From a virus, in the IMG/VR virus record IMGVR_UViG_3300035099_000108, positions 1 through 31,833 of that record: a DNA stretch of 31,833 nucleotides, one strand, 5' to 3'. Below are positions 5,676-14,700 of the stretch, piece after piece (the stretch's first letter is position 1; each line of letters starts with the position of its first letter). The notes below the pieces were generated by a model, which made no database searches, was not told where the DNA came from, and saw only the letters and a program-made list of their open reading frames with translations. The translations under genes and the position numbers were made by a program.

Positions 5676-8600
5676 GAGTCGGCCCATGCCTCCAGGGAGA
5701 CCTCATGTACCCACGCCGCCTCCGTCACGTCGAACTGCGTACGCAGGCGGGTGATGATGGCCACCATATCAGACATCTCGGCGGGCAGGTTGGTAAGGGT
5801 CACCCGGTCGCCCTTGCGATAGGGGAAAGGCCGCGGCCAGAACAGCTCGAGTTGATAGAGCCACTTGCCGCTTTCGGAGGCGATATCCTCGGCGATCAGC
5901 TCGCAGATGCTGTCGCTCATGAGATTCGCGTCCGAATGCTCGCGGGGAATCCCGCCCACCGTGCCGATGGCGCTGCCGTGATACCGCCTGGTCTCCTCCA
6001 CCGCGCGGAGCCGGGTCGGCTGGCTGCCATCCTCCTCCTGCTTCCAGGAATGGTCGGGCAAGGAGGTCATCTGCAGCGCCGACTGCAGCGTGCCGGGCTG
6101 CTCGACCCGCGTGGGAAACCCTGTCTTGATCTTCGGCTCGCCGGCCACGATCTTCCACTCGGTGGTGGTATTGCGCACATCGGTGGGGGTGATCTGCTCG
6201 CAGCAGACCAGGCTCTTCTCCTTCAGCTCGAACTCATGGGTATCGTCATCGTAGACGCGCTTGTTCTCCTCTCGGCGGATCAGACGCCAGTCGGGATCGT
6301 AGCTGAACTTGGCAGTGCGCCGTTCGATCTTCTTCGTGGACAGGTGCATGTTGGTGGTCAGGGTGGTGCGCGATTCCATGAGGATGCGGCCAATCCAGCG
6401 ATCGCCGTCCCAGACCTCCTGGAAGTCCTGGTCCTCGACTTCCTCCTGGACCTGCACCCAGGCGCCATCCGGTTTCTGAAGGTAGGTCTTGACTACGCGA
6501 TGGCCAGAGCCATCATCCTCAGTTTCCACCGCGCTCTCGCGGTCATCTGGCCCCTTCTCGTCGGGATGATCCTCCGGCACATAGGTGGTGCGCACCACCT
6601 CGGTGCCGCCCCACACATCGACTTCGCCCACGGTTGCCTGCCGCTCGCGGGAGATGCCGCGCACGAGGCCCTGGCGACAATCGACCGTGCCCACCACAGG
6701 GCCGTTGCCGCGGCGGCGCACCACCAGGTTGTCGCCGTCCACCCAGGCATCGGTGCGATAGCGGCGGCTCATCTGAAGGGGGCCGAGCAGCCGGGCGAGG
6801 GCGCTGCTCATCGACTCATCGGGGCGAATGTCGAACTCCTTCAGGGGGTAGCTGGGCGCGTCCCATATCAGGCTCAGGCCCACGAGCGCCGCCAGACGAC
6901 TGGCGATGGTGCTCGCATATGCCCGGGTGGCCTGGGTGGTATCCTGCTCCGAATAGGCCCCGAGTCGGAAGCCCCCTATGTCGCGGCCCCGCTCCTCGAT
7001 CAGCAGCGCCGCCTTGTCCCGACCATGCAGGTCGGTGACGATCTCCCGCTCGGAGATGCGGGCGGCCGCGCCGTCAATGCGGAACACGCCATAGTCATCG
7101 AACCCCAGGCCGGCCAGCCCGAGGCGCACCTGCACCAGGTCTCCTTCATCCAGCGAGCGCCACAGCTGGGCTTTGGGGAGGAGGGGAAGGCTGGGGTCGG
7201 ATTCCACCAGGGTCAAGTCGAACCCGTCGGCCAGCGCCTCCAGCGAGGACTCGATGGTGCAGGCCCTGATCTGACGGGAGAGGATGGCAACCCGCTGGGC
7301 AGTCTCGAGTGCGGCCGCCGAATCGGCGATCCCGCTGAGCGTCGCGGCCAACCCGGTCTGGGCATCGGCGCCGATCCCACTGTCGACACCCTGATAGTAG
7401 CCGACAGGGGTCTGGGCGGTGTCCACGCCCGCGCCCGAGTCGCTGCCCGCGACCGGGTTGATCTCCAGCACCGCTTGATCATCGGACGAGGCATTGGCAT
7501 CGCTGAGCGCGATCTCGTACCAGAGGGCGGCCAGCTCCGCGCCAACCATCGGCTCGAGACGCAGGTGCTCGACGACAGGCGGCTCGACCTTCTGGTCGAC
7601 GAGCGCCCCGGAATCGGAACCAGTCACCCGGTTGTGGACGACTTGTCCGGCGCCTTCGGCGCCGGCCCCGGTCTGCTGCTGCTGGTAGAAGGCCTCCACC
7701 CCCGGATGCCAGACCCATGCCCAAGGCGGCCCCTGCGGCCCCTCCGGGATGTAGAACATCCGCTCCAGGACGTAGTAGCCGGCGCGCTCCTTATCGAGGA
7801 CGGCGGAATCAGAGGCGACAACGACGTTATGAACGACCTGGCTCGCGCCTTCCGTGCCGGTGCCACTATCGCTACTCGACTTGGCGGTCAGTTCGCTAAA
7901 GGTGACCCGCACATACATGCGGCACATGCGGCAGGAGACGGTGCCGCTGTATCGCTTGATCAGGGGCTCCAGCGCGTTGACCTCAGCCGCAGTCCAGGCC
8001 TGGCCGGTGGCCGGGTTGGTCGTCCATTCCCGCTCGACCTCGGTCCAGACCCCCGCGTTCTCTTCGAAGCCGGTGGCATGCCAGTAATCGACTCCCCCAA
8101 CGCGCACGCCGAGTTGCCCGAGAGTGTTGCCGGTGGAAGCATACCGGCGCACTCTGGCCACCACCTTGACCGAACTGATGGTGGCCGAGCCGGGCACCCC
8201 GCCGCTGATCACAAAGCTCTCGATCAGATCGGAGACGCCCGAGTTGATGCTGTGGCTGTAATCATCGAGCGGTTCGGCGGCTAGGTTCGGGGGCAGACAC
8301 ACCGCCTCATAGTGCGCCAGGCCGTAGCCGGGATTCTGCCACTGCTGATAGTAGCCGGCCCCGGTCGGGACCAGGTTCATCGGACTGGTCTTGTTCTCGA
8401 CCCACAGGATCGGACGCTCGCTCGCCGTGGTGTGATCGGAGGTTCGGAAACCAGCGGTGGTGGCGGCGGCCTGGTCCGCGTCGAGCTTCAGCAGGAGACC
8501 GTAGTTGCTGTAGACCGCGTCAAGCCAGTCGCGCAGCAACTGGCTGAGAACGAAGTGGAACCAGCACCCAGCGTTATCCCGGACCCCGGTGTTGATGTCC

Positions 8601-8971
8601 TGAGAGGCGATGGTGGCCGCGTCGAAATCGCCGCCAGGCGCGCCCCAGCCCACCCCGCTCTGCCGGCTGTTCCAGGTGACCTCGCCCTCGACCCAGGAGG
8701 CGGTGATCCGCTTCGCCTGCGCGGTGGCGGGGAAGGTGCCAGTCGGGGCCTGCGCCGGATGCAGCAGCATCTTGGCGAACGCGACTTGGCTGCCTTGGGT
8801 GATGCCCAGGCCGGAGAGGTCCCACTGGATCAGGGAGCGGTACCGGCTGGCCGTGGTGGCGCGGTTGATGTACATCGAGGCGGCCGACCCGTAGTTAGTA
8901 CCGGGCGACGCCTCGCGTATCTCGGCATCTTTGCCGGCCGCGCCGGGCTGGAGCAGAGTCTCGGAAGCCAT
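5672..8971 (-). CDS. Large tail hub/tip protein with N-terminal DNRLRE-like domain
   Basis: A 1099-residue virion protein. Residues 1-170 match a DNRLRE-type beta domain (GTNYGSAASMYI, RSLIQWDL, SWVEGEVTWNSR, GLLLKLD, ERPILWV), otherwise found in surface adhesion proteins. Residues about 175-365 form a second beta domain (STGNTLGQLGVRVGG, YSGTVSCRMCRMYVRV). Residues about 366-565 are a low-complexity linker with repeated SDSG.G...AGQVVHN units. Residues about 566-1099 look like a baseplate hub / tail-associated domain (RACTIESSLEALADGFDLTL, DYGVFRIDGAAARIS, DLHGRDKAALLIEERG), as in gpD/Gp37-type siphovirus hubs. The order suggests a tail-tip protein that joins an adhesive module to the hub. 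It overlaps the next gene by 4 nt. Confidence 0.72.
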   Translation of the reverse strand: MASETLLQPGAAGKDAEIREASPGTNYGSAASMYINRATTASRYRSLIQWDLSGLGITQGSQVAFAKMLLHPAQAPTGTFPATAQAKRITASWVEGEVTWNSRQSGVGWGAPGGDFDAATIASQDINTGVRDNAGCWFHFVLSQLLRDWLDAVYSNYGLLLKLDADQAAATTAGFRTSDHTTASERPILWVENKTSPMNLVPTGAGYYQQWQNPGYGLAHYEAVCLPPNLAAEPLDDYSHSINSGVSDLIESFVISGGVPGSATISSVKVVARVRRYASTGNTLGQLGVRVGGVDYWHATGFEENAGVWTEVEREWTTNPATGQAWTAAEVNALEPLIKRYSGTVSCRMCRMYVRVTFSELTAKSSSDSGTGTEGASQVVHNVVVASDSAVLDKERAGYYVLERMFYIPEGPQGPPWAWVWHPGVEAFYQQQQTGAGAEGAGQVVHNRVTGSDSGALVDQKVEPPVVEHLRLEPMVGAELAALWYEIALSDANASSDDQAVLEINPVAGSDSGAGVDTAQTPVGYYQGVDSGIGADAQTGLAATLSGIADSAAALETAQRVAILSRQIRACTIESSLEALADGFDLTLVESDPSLPLLPKAQLWRSLDEGDLVQVRLGLAGLGFDDYGVFRIDGAAARISEREIVTDLHGRDKAALLIEERGRDIGGFRLGAYSEQDTTQATRAYASTIASRLAALVGLSLIWDAPSYPLKEFDIRPDESMSSALARLLGPLQMSRRYRTDAWVDGDNLVVRRRGNGPVVGTVDCRQGLVRGISRERQATVGEVDVWGGTEVVRTTYVPEDHPDEKGPDDRESAVETEDDGSGHRVVKTYLQKPDGAWVQVQEEVEDQDFQEVWDGDRWIGRILMESRTTLTTNMHLSTKKIERRTAKFSYDPDWRLIRREENKRVYDDDTHEFELKEKSLVCCEQITPTDVRNTTTEWKIVAGEPKIKTGFPTRVEQPGTLQSALQMTSLPDHSWKQEEDGSQPTRLRAVEETRRYHGSAIGTVGGIPREHSDANLMSDSICELIAEDIASESGKWLYQLELFWPRPFPYRKGDRVTLTNLPAEMSDMVAIITRLRTQFDVTEAAWVHEVSLEAWADS

Positions 8972-8984
8972 GCGATGGCCTCCG

Positions 8985-9521
8985 CTAGCTCAAACTGATC
9001 TCGACCGTGAGTTGCCAGCTGCCTGAAGACTTCGTGCCCAGGTTCTCGACCTTGCGGTTGAGGAGCTTGTGGGAAGCGGCCCCATTGTCGACCGCCCATT
9101 CCAGCCAGGCGAAGTTGCCCTCGCCCGATCCGAAGATGGAGCGGAAGGTGATCTTCTTGTCCGCCAGCGCGCCCACCACCGGATAGCCCACCTCCATCGC
9201 CTTCCAGGCAGTGCTCGACCCGAGCAAGTCGGTATCGGTGTCCTGGGCGGCGGTGTTGTCATTGCCCACCCCCAGGCGCGCGTTCGCGTTGCTGTAGGCG
9301 GTGGCCGATAGGCCGGCCAGCAGCTTCCACAGGGTCTCGATCCCGACGCGGAGCAGCACATTCTCCTCCCGCACGATCTCCTCGGTCGGGGCATGCTCCG
9401 CATAGAATCGGCGCTGGCCTTCCTCCTCGCCGTAGAGGGCGATGTACTCATCCACATCGCCGTCGAACTTCCGCACTGTGGTGCGGCACCTCCACTGCAC
9501 CTTTTCTGCTGTCGCCATCAT
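8985..9521 (-). CDS. Phage tail-associated protein
   Basis: A 178-residue protein of a widespread phage tail family, recognised from ATAYSNANARLGVGN followed by a TDLLG segment, an ITFRSIFGSGEGNFAWLEWA segment, and an end reading LLNRKVENLGTKSSGSWQLT. In related phages this protein lies close to the baseplate or tail tip; its precise role is not established to my knowledge. The N-terminus (VQWRCRTTVRKFD, then an acidic helical stretch) is less conserved. GGAGG lies 8 nt before ATG 9521. It stands directly upstream of the large hub protein in the same operon. Confidence 0.7.
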   Translation of the reverse strand: MMATAEKVQWRCRTTVRKFDGDVDEYIALYGEEEGQRRFYAEHAPTEEIVREENVLLRVGIETLWKLLAGLSATAYSNANARLGVGNDNTAAQDTDTDLLGSSTAWKAMEVGYPVVGALADKKITFRSIFGSGEGNFAWLEWAVDNGAASHKLLNRKVENLGTKSSGSWQLTVEISLS

Positions 9522-9533
9522 GGCTGCTGCCTC

Positions 9534-9770
9534 CTAGACAAAGTTGATGTCGGCTTCGGGCGCCAGCACCTTCTCGGCCGCCCCGGCCGCCAACGCCTGG
9601 TTGATGACGGTCACCCGCAGCTCTATAGAATCCCGCAGCCGAGGCGAGACCGTCATCTGCAGCTGCTGCGAATCGGTGACCCGATGGGTGTAGACGGAGG
9701 CCTGCAGCATCTGCGAATCGATGACTCGCTGCAGGACCTCGACCTGGACCTGTTGGGAGTCGGTGATCAT
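9534..9770 (-). CDS. Small tail protein with a repeated 14-15-residue motif
   Basis: A 78-residue protein whose first 60 residues are four tandem copies of a short unit: ITDSQQVQVEVLQR, VIDSQMLQASVYTHR, VTDSQQLQMTVSPR, LRDSIELRVTVINQ. The pattern is [IVL].DS..LQ..V..R, giving a regular beta-strand repeat likely to form a fibrous or solenoid element. The tail (ALAAGAAEKVLAPEADINFV) is less ordered. The start overlaps the preceding gene by one base. The context is the baseplate region, so a thin fibre or spacer is plausible. I do not recognise a named family. Confidence 0.7.
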   Translation of the reverse strand: MITDSQQVQVEVLQRVIDSQMLQASVYTHRVTDSQQLQMTVSPRLRDSIELRVTVINQALAAGAAEKVLAPEADINFV

Positions 9771-10486
9771 CAGGCTCCCGTCTCCACGAAGGTCGCCTTG
9801 GCATAGCGCGGGTTGCCCACCTGGGCCGTGCCGAGCGGCACGTTGTAGCGCATCCAGCAGGCCACATAAGAGCCGACGCTGAGATTGCCGATGGTGATAT
9901 CCGCGGCCGTCCAGGTGCCCGGCGCGCCGGAGGTGTTGAGGGTGGGCGGCGCCGCGCCCAGGCTCGCGTCCGGCGTCTGATCGAGATAGGTGGTGGTGGC
10001 GTTATCCGGGATCTCGGCGACGAACTTGAGCGCCCCGCCTCCGACCGCAGTGCGATAGACCCGCCGCTTGGTAACTCCGGCCGGTCCAGTGGGGATGTTG
10101 CTGAGATTGACCTTCTGGTTGCCAGAGGTGGTGGTGATGGAGCGCCTGGTGCCGGCCGGAGTCTCGCCATTGGCCGTCACGAAGGTGATGGCATGCTCGT
10201 AGTAGCCGATCTCCAGGGCGATCCCTGTGGTGAGAGCAGAGCTTGGCTGCCCAGGGGCGTCGACTGGAACATCGGGCGCGATCTGGAGGTAGTCATCACC
10301 GTCGTTCCCGCCGACCGCTTCGATCTGGAACTTGCATCCCACCAGCGTCTCGCTCTCGGTGGAGGTGTTCTTCCACCAGGCCCGGCGGGGAGTGGTGCTT
10401 TCGCCATCATGCACTGAGCCCTCGTCATAGTTGGCCTGGGCCGGGGTGCTGCCATTGCTCTCGTATCGGCTGACCTGTTTAGCCAT
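9770..10486 (-). CDS. Baseplate/tail fibre-like protein with a fibronectin-type segment
   Basis: About 238 residues from ATG 10486 (GGAGAG upstream); in-frame codons farther upstream would lie inside the metallopeptidase gene. The middle contains ITFVTANGETPAG, VNLSNIPTGPAGVTKRRVYR and IPDNATTTYLDQ, a fibronectin-III-like unit common in phage tail and baseplate proteins (two strands, an IP.GP turn, then RRVYRT, then a DN...Y.D end). The C-terminal part (WTAADITIGNLSVGSYVACW) looks like a further beta domain. It is likely a structural tail-tip component. Confidence 0.68.
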   Translation of the reverse strand: MAKQVSRYESNGSTPAQANYDEGSVHDGESTTPRRAWWKNTSTESETLVGCKFQIEAVGGNDGDDYLQIAPDVPVDAPGQPSSALTTGIALEIGYYEHAITFVTANGETPAGTRRSITTTSGNQKVNLSNIPTGPAGVTKRRVYRTAVGGGALKFVAEIPDNATTTYLDQTPDASLGAAPPTLNTSGAPGTWTAADITIGNLSVGSYVACWMRYNVPLGTAQVGNPRYAKATFVETGA

Positions 10487-10850
10487 CGTGCTCTCCATAG
10501 GCCCGCATGAAGGCGCGGGCGAGATCGTCGGCCGCATGCTCCATCGCGTCTTCCATCCACTTGCGGGCCAGGGCCTGCGCGGGGGCCGGCAACTGATCAG
10601 CGATGGCATCGCCCGCGTGCTGCATCTGGCTCAGGAACAGATGGCAGACCTCATGGCAGGCGATCAGGCTCGATGCCTGATGCTGGGGCCGGAACCGGAA
10701 CACTACCTGGCGGTGGGGCCGGATCACCGAGTAGTTGGCCGACGCGTCGATGTGCTCATCGGCCAGGGCTGTCATCTGCCAGTCGGGATCGATGATCAGT
10801 CGGCCAAACCAGGTGCGGAACAGGGCCTCCCACTGCTCTTGATTGCTCAT
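10479..10850 (-). CDS. Predicted zinc metallopeptidase (HExxH, short phage type)
   Basis: A 123-residue protein with HEVCH at 66-70 and a second conserved helix, MEDAMEHAADDLARAF (about 99-114), in which Glu104 is the likely third zinc ligand. This arrangement matches small zincin-like domains (ImmA/IrrE- and SprT-like gluzincins). A beta segment (RQVVFRFRPQ) precedes the active-site helix. It overlaps both neighbours (ATGA with the upstream gene, 8 nt with the downstream one), so it is part of the tail operon rather than an insertion. It might process a tail protein or act during entry; no target is visible. Confidence 0.7.
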   Translation of the reverse strand: MSNQEQWEALFRTWFGRLIIDPDWQMTALADEHIDASANYSVIRPHRQVVFRFRPQHQASSLIACHEVCHLFLSQMQHAGDAIADQLPAPAQALARKWMEDAMEHAADDLARAFMRAYGEHDG

Positions 10851-11221
10851 GCCACCACCTGCAGCACGTCGAAGATCATCTCCACTCGATAGGCCCCCTG
10901 GCCCCGGATGTACTCGGAAGTCAGCGATCGGAAGAATACGTGATACTCATGCCCCCGGTTATCCACCCAACGCCAGGCATGGCCCACCTGCGCGAACTTG
11001 TCGGCGAAGCTATCGAGGGTGGCCTGACTCATCCAGTCGGTGCGCAGCTTGATCTGCCGGTCCACATCGGGCGCGCCGAAGTCCTGCCAGACCCGGCCGT
11101 CGGCGGTGGCATGGCTGCTGGCCCGGCGCTCGGGCGGCACATCCTGGTAGATGGCCGGGTCCTCGTCCAGGTAGGTCTTCTGGCTGCCGTCCAGTTCGCT
11201 CAGATAGCAGGTGCTGGACAT
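10847..11221 (-). CDS. Putative distal tail protein
   Basis: A 124-residue protein encoded between the tape measure and the baseplate genes, where distal-tail (Dit-type) or tail-completion proteins usually lie. The sequence is beta-rich with the pattern DGRVWQDFGAPDVDRQIKLR, WRWVDNRGHEYHVFFRSL, YRVEMIFDVLQVV, which resembles the sandwich of small tail-hub adaptors. The start is ATG 11221; the stop overlaps the next gene (ATGA). The gene directly upstream on this strand is the tape measure, 538 bases away, with the plus-strand membrane gene between them. Confidence 0.6.
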   Translation of the reverse strand: MSSTCYLSELDGSQKTYLDEDPAIYQDVPPERRASSHATADGRVWQDFGAPDVDRQIKLRTDWMSQATLDSFADKFAQVGHAWRWVDNRGHEYHVFFRSLTSEYIRGQGAYRVEMIFDVLQVVA

Positions 11222-11271
11222 TGTGGCTCCTGGGCGGATTCACGGAACATAGCGCGTGGAGGTCCCATGCC

Positions 11272-11778
11272 ATGAGAAGCACAGTGCGAACGGGCTTGTG
11301 CGCGGCCGCGCTGGGCGCGTCCGTTGGCATAACCATCGCCGCGCGCTGCACGCAGGAAGAACTGCCGGAGTATCGCCTGAACATGGCCGTGATCGCCGCG
11401 CTGCTGGGCATTATGGTTGGCCTCGCACTCTATGCCCTGGTCCGGCGTCTGGGTGATCCGGCCCGGCGCAAGGAATTCCTGGTAGGAGCGGGCGCTCTGG
11501 CGATCCTGACGGCATTGATCTTTGCGGTAGGAACCGGGGTCTACTATCTGGGTGAGCGCGGAGCGCCGGCGCGAGCACAGCGAAGGGCGGCCCAGAGAGC
11601 CGTGGAGGAGAAAGAACAGGCCCAGCAAGCACGAGACCAGGCGCTGGCACCCATCCGCGACGCCTATGCCCACCAGCTCTATGGGAAGACATATGCAGAG
11701 CTTGACCGCGATCACAAAGCGGCTGTTGAGTATATGCGAGCATACAATGAGGCCGCGCCTACTGCCTCGCATAGGTGA
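11272..11778 (+). CDS. Three-helix membrane protein on the opposite strand, moron candidate
   Basis: The only convincing plus-strand gene. The 168-residue product starts at ATG 11272 with a strong GGAGGT 8 nt upstream. Predicted membrane helices are at about 8-25 (GLCAAALGASVGITIAA), 37-57 (LNMAVIAALLGIMVGLALYA) and 69-93 (FLVGAGALAILTALIFAVG), followed by a charged coiled-coil tail at about 97-128 (RRAAQRAVEEKEQAQQA) and an amphipathic end. Its last 20 bases overlap the 3' end of the tape measure gene tail-to-tail. The opposite orientation inside a late operon suggests independent expression, as for lysogenic conversion or superinfection-exclusion genes. No clear promoter is visible (only a weak TTGTGG / AACATA pair upstream). 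Holin or exclusion function is inference. Confidence 0.75.
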   Translation: MRSTVRTGLCAAALGASVGITIAARCTQEELPEYRLNMAVIAALLGIMVGLALYALVRRLGDPARRKEFLVGAGALAILTALIFAVGTGVYYLGERGAPARAQRRAAQRAVEEKEQAQQARDQALAPIRDAYAHQLYGKTYAELDRDHKAAVEYMRAYNEAAPTASHR

Positions 11779-14700
11779 CCTCCCGCTCCAGCAGCTCTGC
11801 GAGCTGATCGGCGATCTTCCCGATCTCGGCCGTGCCCCCTAGCTGCCGCTGGCCCAGGTAGAAGTTGAACACCCTTGCACCCTGGCCCGCGCCAGGGGGA
11901 CCGCCCGCCACCGCCGGCTCGAGTCGGATATTGGCCAGCCCCTTGAGGCGGCTCTCCAGCACGTCGAAGACGTTCTGCGCCACCTGGACGATCCGGCCTC
12001 CGGTCTCGTTGATCTGATCGCGCAGCGTCTTCTGCTCGCCCTCGATTTGCCGAAGCATCTCCTGCTGCTGTTTGCGCTGCTCCTCGAAGGCGGCCCGATC
12101 TTGGGCGGCGAGTTCCTCCTTCGCCTGCCGCATCGCCTCGAAGGTGGACTGCAGCGCGTCCCTGGCGGCCGGCTCCGGCATTTCGCCGGCCTGCGCCATC
12201 TCCAGGATGAGCTGGCGTTCGCGCTCCAGGGAGTCCAGCCGCTCCTGCGCGCTGAGTTGCTCCTCGGCCCGCCGCTGCTGCAGCGCGGCCAACTCATCGG
12301 CCGCGATGCGCGCCATTGTCTGCTCGTCTTCCTCGCCCGTGAGACGGGCCAGATCCCGGCGATGCTGGAAGGTCAGATCGATCAGAGAAAGCTCGTAAGC
12401 ATGGAGCCGCTGGCGCTCGGCCAACTCCTCCCGCGCCCATTCCTTCCGGGCATCGGCCAGCCGCTTCTCGCCCGCCTCAAGCTCCGTCTGCATGCGCTTG
12501 CGCTCGGCGAGGATGGTCTGCGCGATGCGCACCTCATCTTGGGCGAAGATGCGACTCTGGCCGGCCGCCGCCCGAGCGGCATCGATCTGGTGGATCAGAT
12601 CGAGCACCTTGGTGAGTTGGCTGAGATACTCGGAGGTGGAGAGCCGATCTGCCTGGCGCATTGAATCCGCGGCCTCCAGCCAATTGGAGACGATCTCTTT
12701 GGCCGCTTCTTCGAAGGCCTGGGCGCGTTCTTCGGCTTCCTGCCGCGCCAGTTGGATCAGCTTCGCCCGCTTGATCTGCTCGGCCGCGGCCGACGCCTTT
12801 TCTGCACCAAGCCGCTTCTCATTCTGTTGTCGCCATTCCTCGGCCTCGGCCTGGATGGCCTTCACGCGCGCTTCATGCGTCTTGCCCTGGGCCTCGAGTA
12901 TCTCTGCTTCGAGCTTCAGCACCTCGGTGCTGGCCTGCTGCTCGGCCGCCACGCGCTCCTGCGCGGCGATCTCATTGGCCAGTTGCTCATCCACTCCCGC
13001 CTTGATGCGAGCCTGCCGCTCCTGCTCGATCTCATCGAGGCGATTCTTGAGGGCGGTTTGCCGTATCTCATTGAGGCGCTGCTGGGCGGCCTCTGTTTCC
13101 TTGGCCGCGGTCATCTCGGCGCGCTGGCGGCGCTCGGCTAGCTCCACGCCTCCCTCGAAGAGTATCATCTGCTCCCGGCGCAGCCGGGTGATCTCGCCTT
13201 CGACGGGGGTGAGGCGCTGCAAGAATGCCTGCGCCCAGGTGAGCTTCAACTCTTCAGGGAATCGCTGGACCTCGGCCCGGGCCTTCTGCGCCCGGTCCTC
13301 CAGCCGCTGGAGAGAGTCGTTGAACTCGTCCACATCGGCGCTGGCCTTGATGGCGGCCGAGGCGACGGCGATAGCGATGGTGGCCAAGGCGCCATAGGCC
13401 ACATTGGCCACACTGATAGAGCGCGCGCTGGCGGCCAGACCAGTCCCAAGGGCCTTCACCTGGATGAGCATGGTGGCCAGGGCCTTGCCCGAACTGGCCA
13501 GAGTGACATTCGCCGTGGCCACCGCCACGATCATCTGGCGGATCGAGCTGATCATGCCGGTGATCAGCGGCACGGCCGGCTTCATCTGCGTGTTCCAAAG
13601 AATGAAGGCGGCTGCGAGCGCGGCAACCCCGGCCGCCAGCGCCACCACTAGCGTCAGCAAGGTGCGCAGGGGCGCGGGCATCTTCTGTAGCAGCGAAACG
13701 GCCGTCCCCACCACCCCGGTGAAAGCCTTCAGGATGGGCAGCAGCGCGGAGCCGATCTGAATGCCAAAGGCCTGGATGCTCGCCCAGGTCTTCTGCCACT
13801 GCAGCGATAGAGACTTGGCCTGTTGCGCCAGCGCCTTCGCAGTGGCCCCGGTCGCCTGTTCCATGAGCGAGAACTCATCTCGGAAAACGCTGGCCCCATC
13901 GGCCGCCAGCACCAGCGCGCCCCGCAGCGCGCGAATCTCGGGGAAGAGGGCAGTCAGTTTCTCCGTCGACATGCCCGCATTCTGGGCCACCGCCTGCATG
14001 ATCTCGGCTTCGCTGGCGCCGGCCTTAGCCAGCGCGTCGATATCGGTGACCGAGGTCTTGAGCACCGCGCCCAGATCGCCGAAGATGCCCACCAGACCTT
14101 TGCTGGCCAGTGTGGTGGCGTCCCAACTGATACCGAGTTCCTTTGCTGCGGCCTTGGCATCATCGGTGGGATCGATGAGGGACATCATCACTCGGTTGAG
14201 GGAGGTGAAGGCCTCGGCCGGCTGGATGCCGGCCTTCGTCATCGCGGCGATGGCCGCCCCGACTTCCTCGAACTTCACATTGGCGGTGGCGGCGGCGGCC
14301 ACCACTTCGCCGACATTCTGGGCCAGATCTTCGAAGGTCAGGACGCCTCGCTCGACTGTCTTGAACATGATGTCCGAGACTTCCTGGGCCTGGTCTGCGC
14401 TGAGGCGATAGGCATTGAGCACGCCGGTGATAGCGCGGGAGGCTACGGCAGTCGTGCTCAGACCGGCAGTCGCCGCCTTGGCGGCGGCCTCCAGGACCTT
14501 CAGGCCTTCCGCTCCATTGAAGCCGCTGGAGGCGATATCGTAGAGGCCTCGCGCCAGCACGGCCGGCGCTTGTCCCGTCTTGCCGGCCAGCGCCAGCACC
14601 GCATCCCCGAGCGCCCGGATGTTCGGCTCGGTCTCCTGCAGGATCGAGTTCACATTGCGCATCTCGCGCTCGAACTCGACCGTCCATTTGACCGCCACAC

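Noticed and set aside
5705-8284. An 859-codon plus-strand frame opposite the tail hub gene.
   Set aside because: Long antisense frames are expected here because of high GC; the minus-strand product has clear domains and repeats while this one has none and no start signal.
11200-11772. A minus-strand frame of 190 codons opposite the membrane protein gene.
   Set aside because: The plus-strand frame has a strong ribosome site, three well-formed membrane helices and a coiled coil; the minus frame has no start signal and looks like its shadow.
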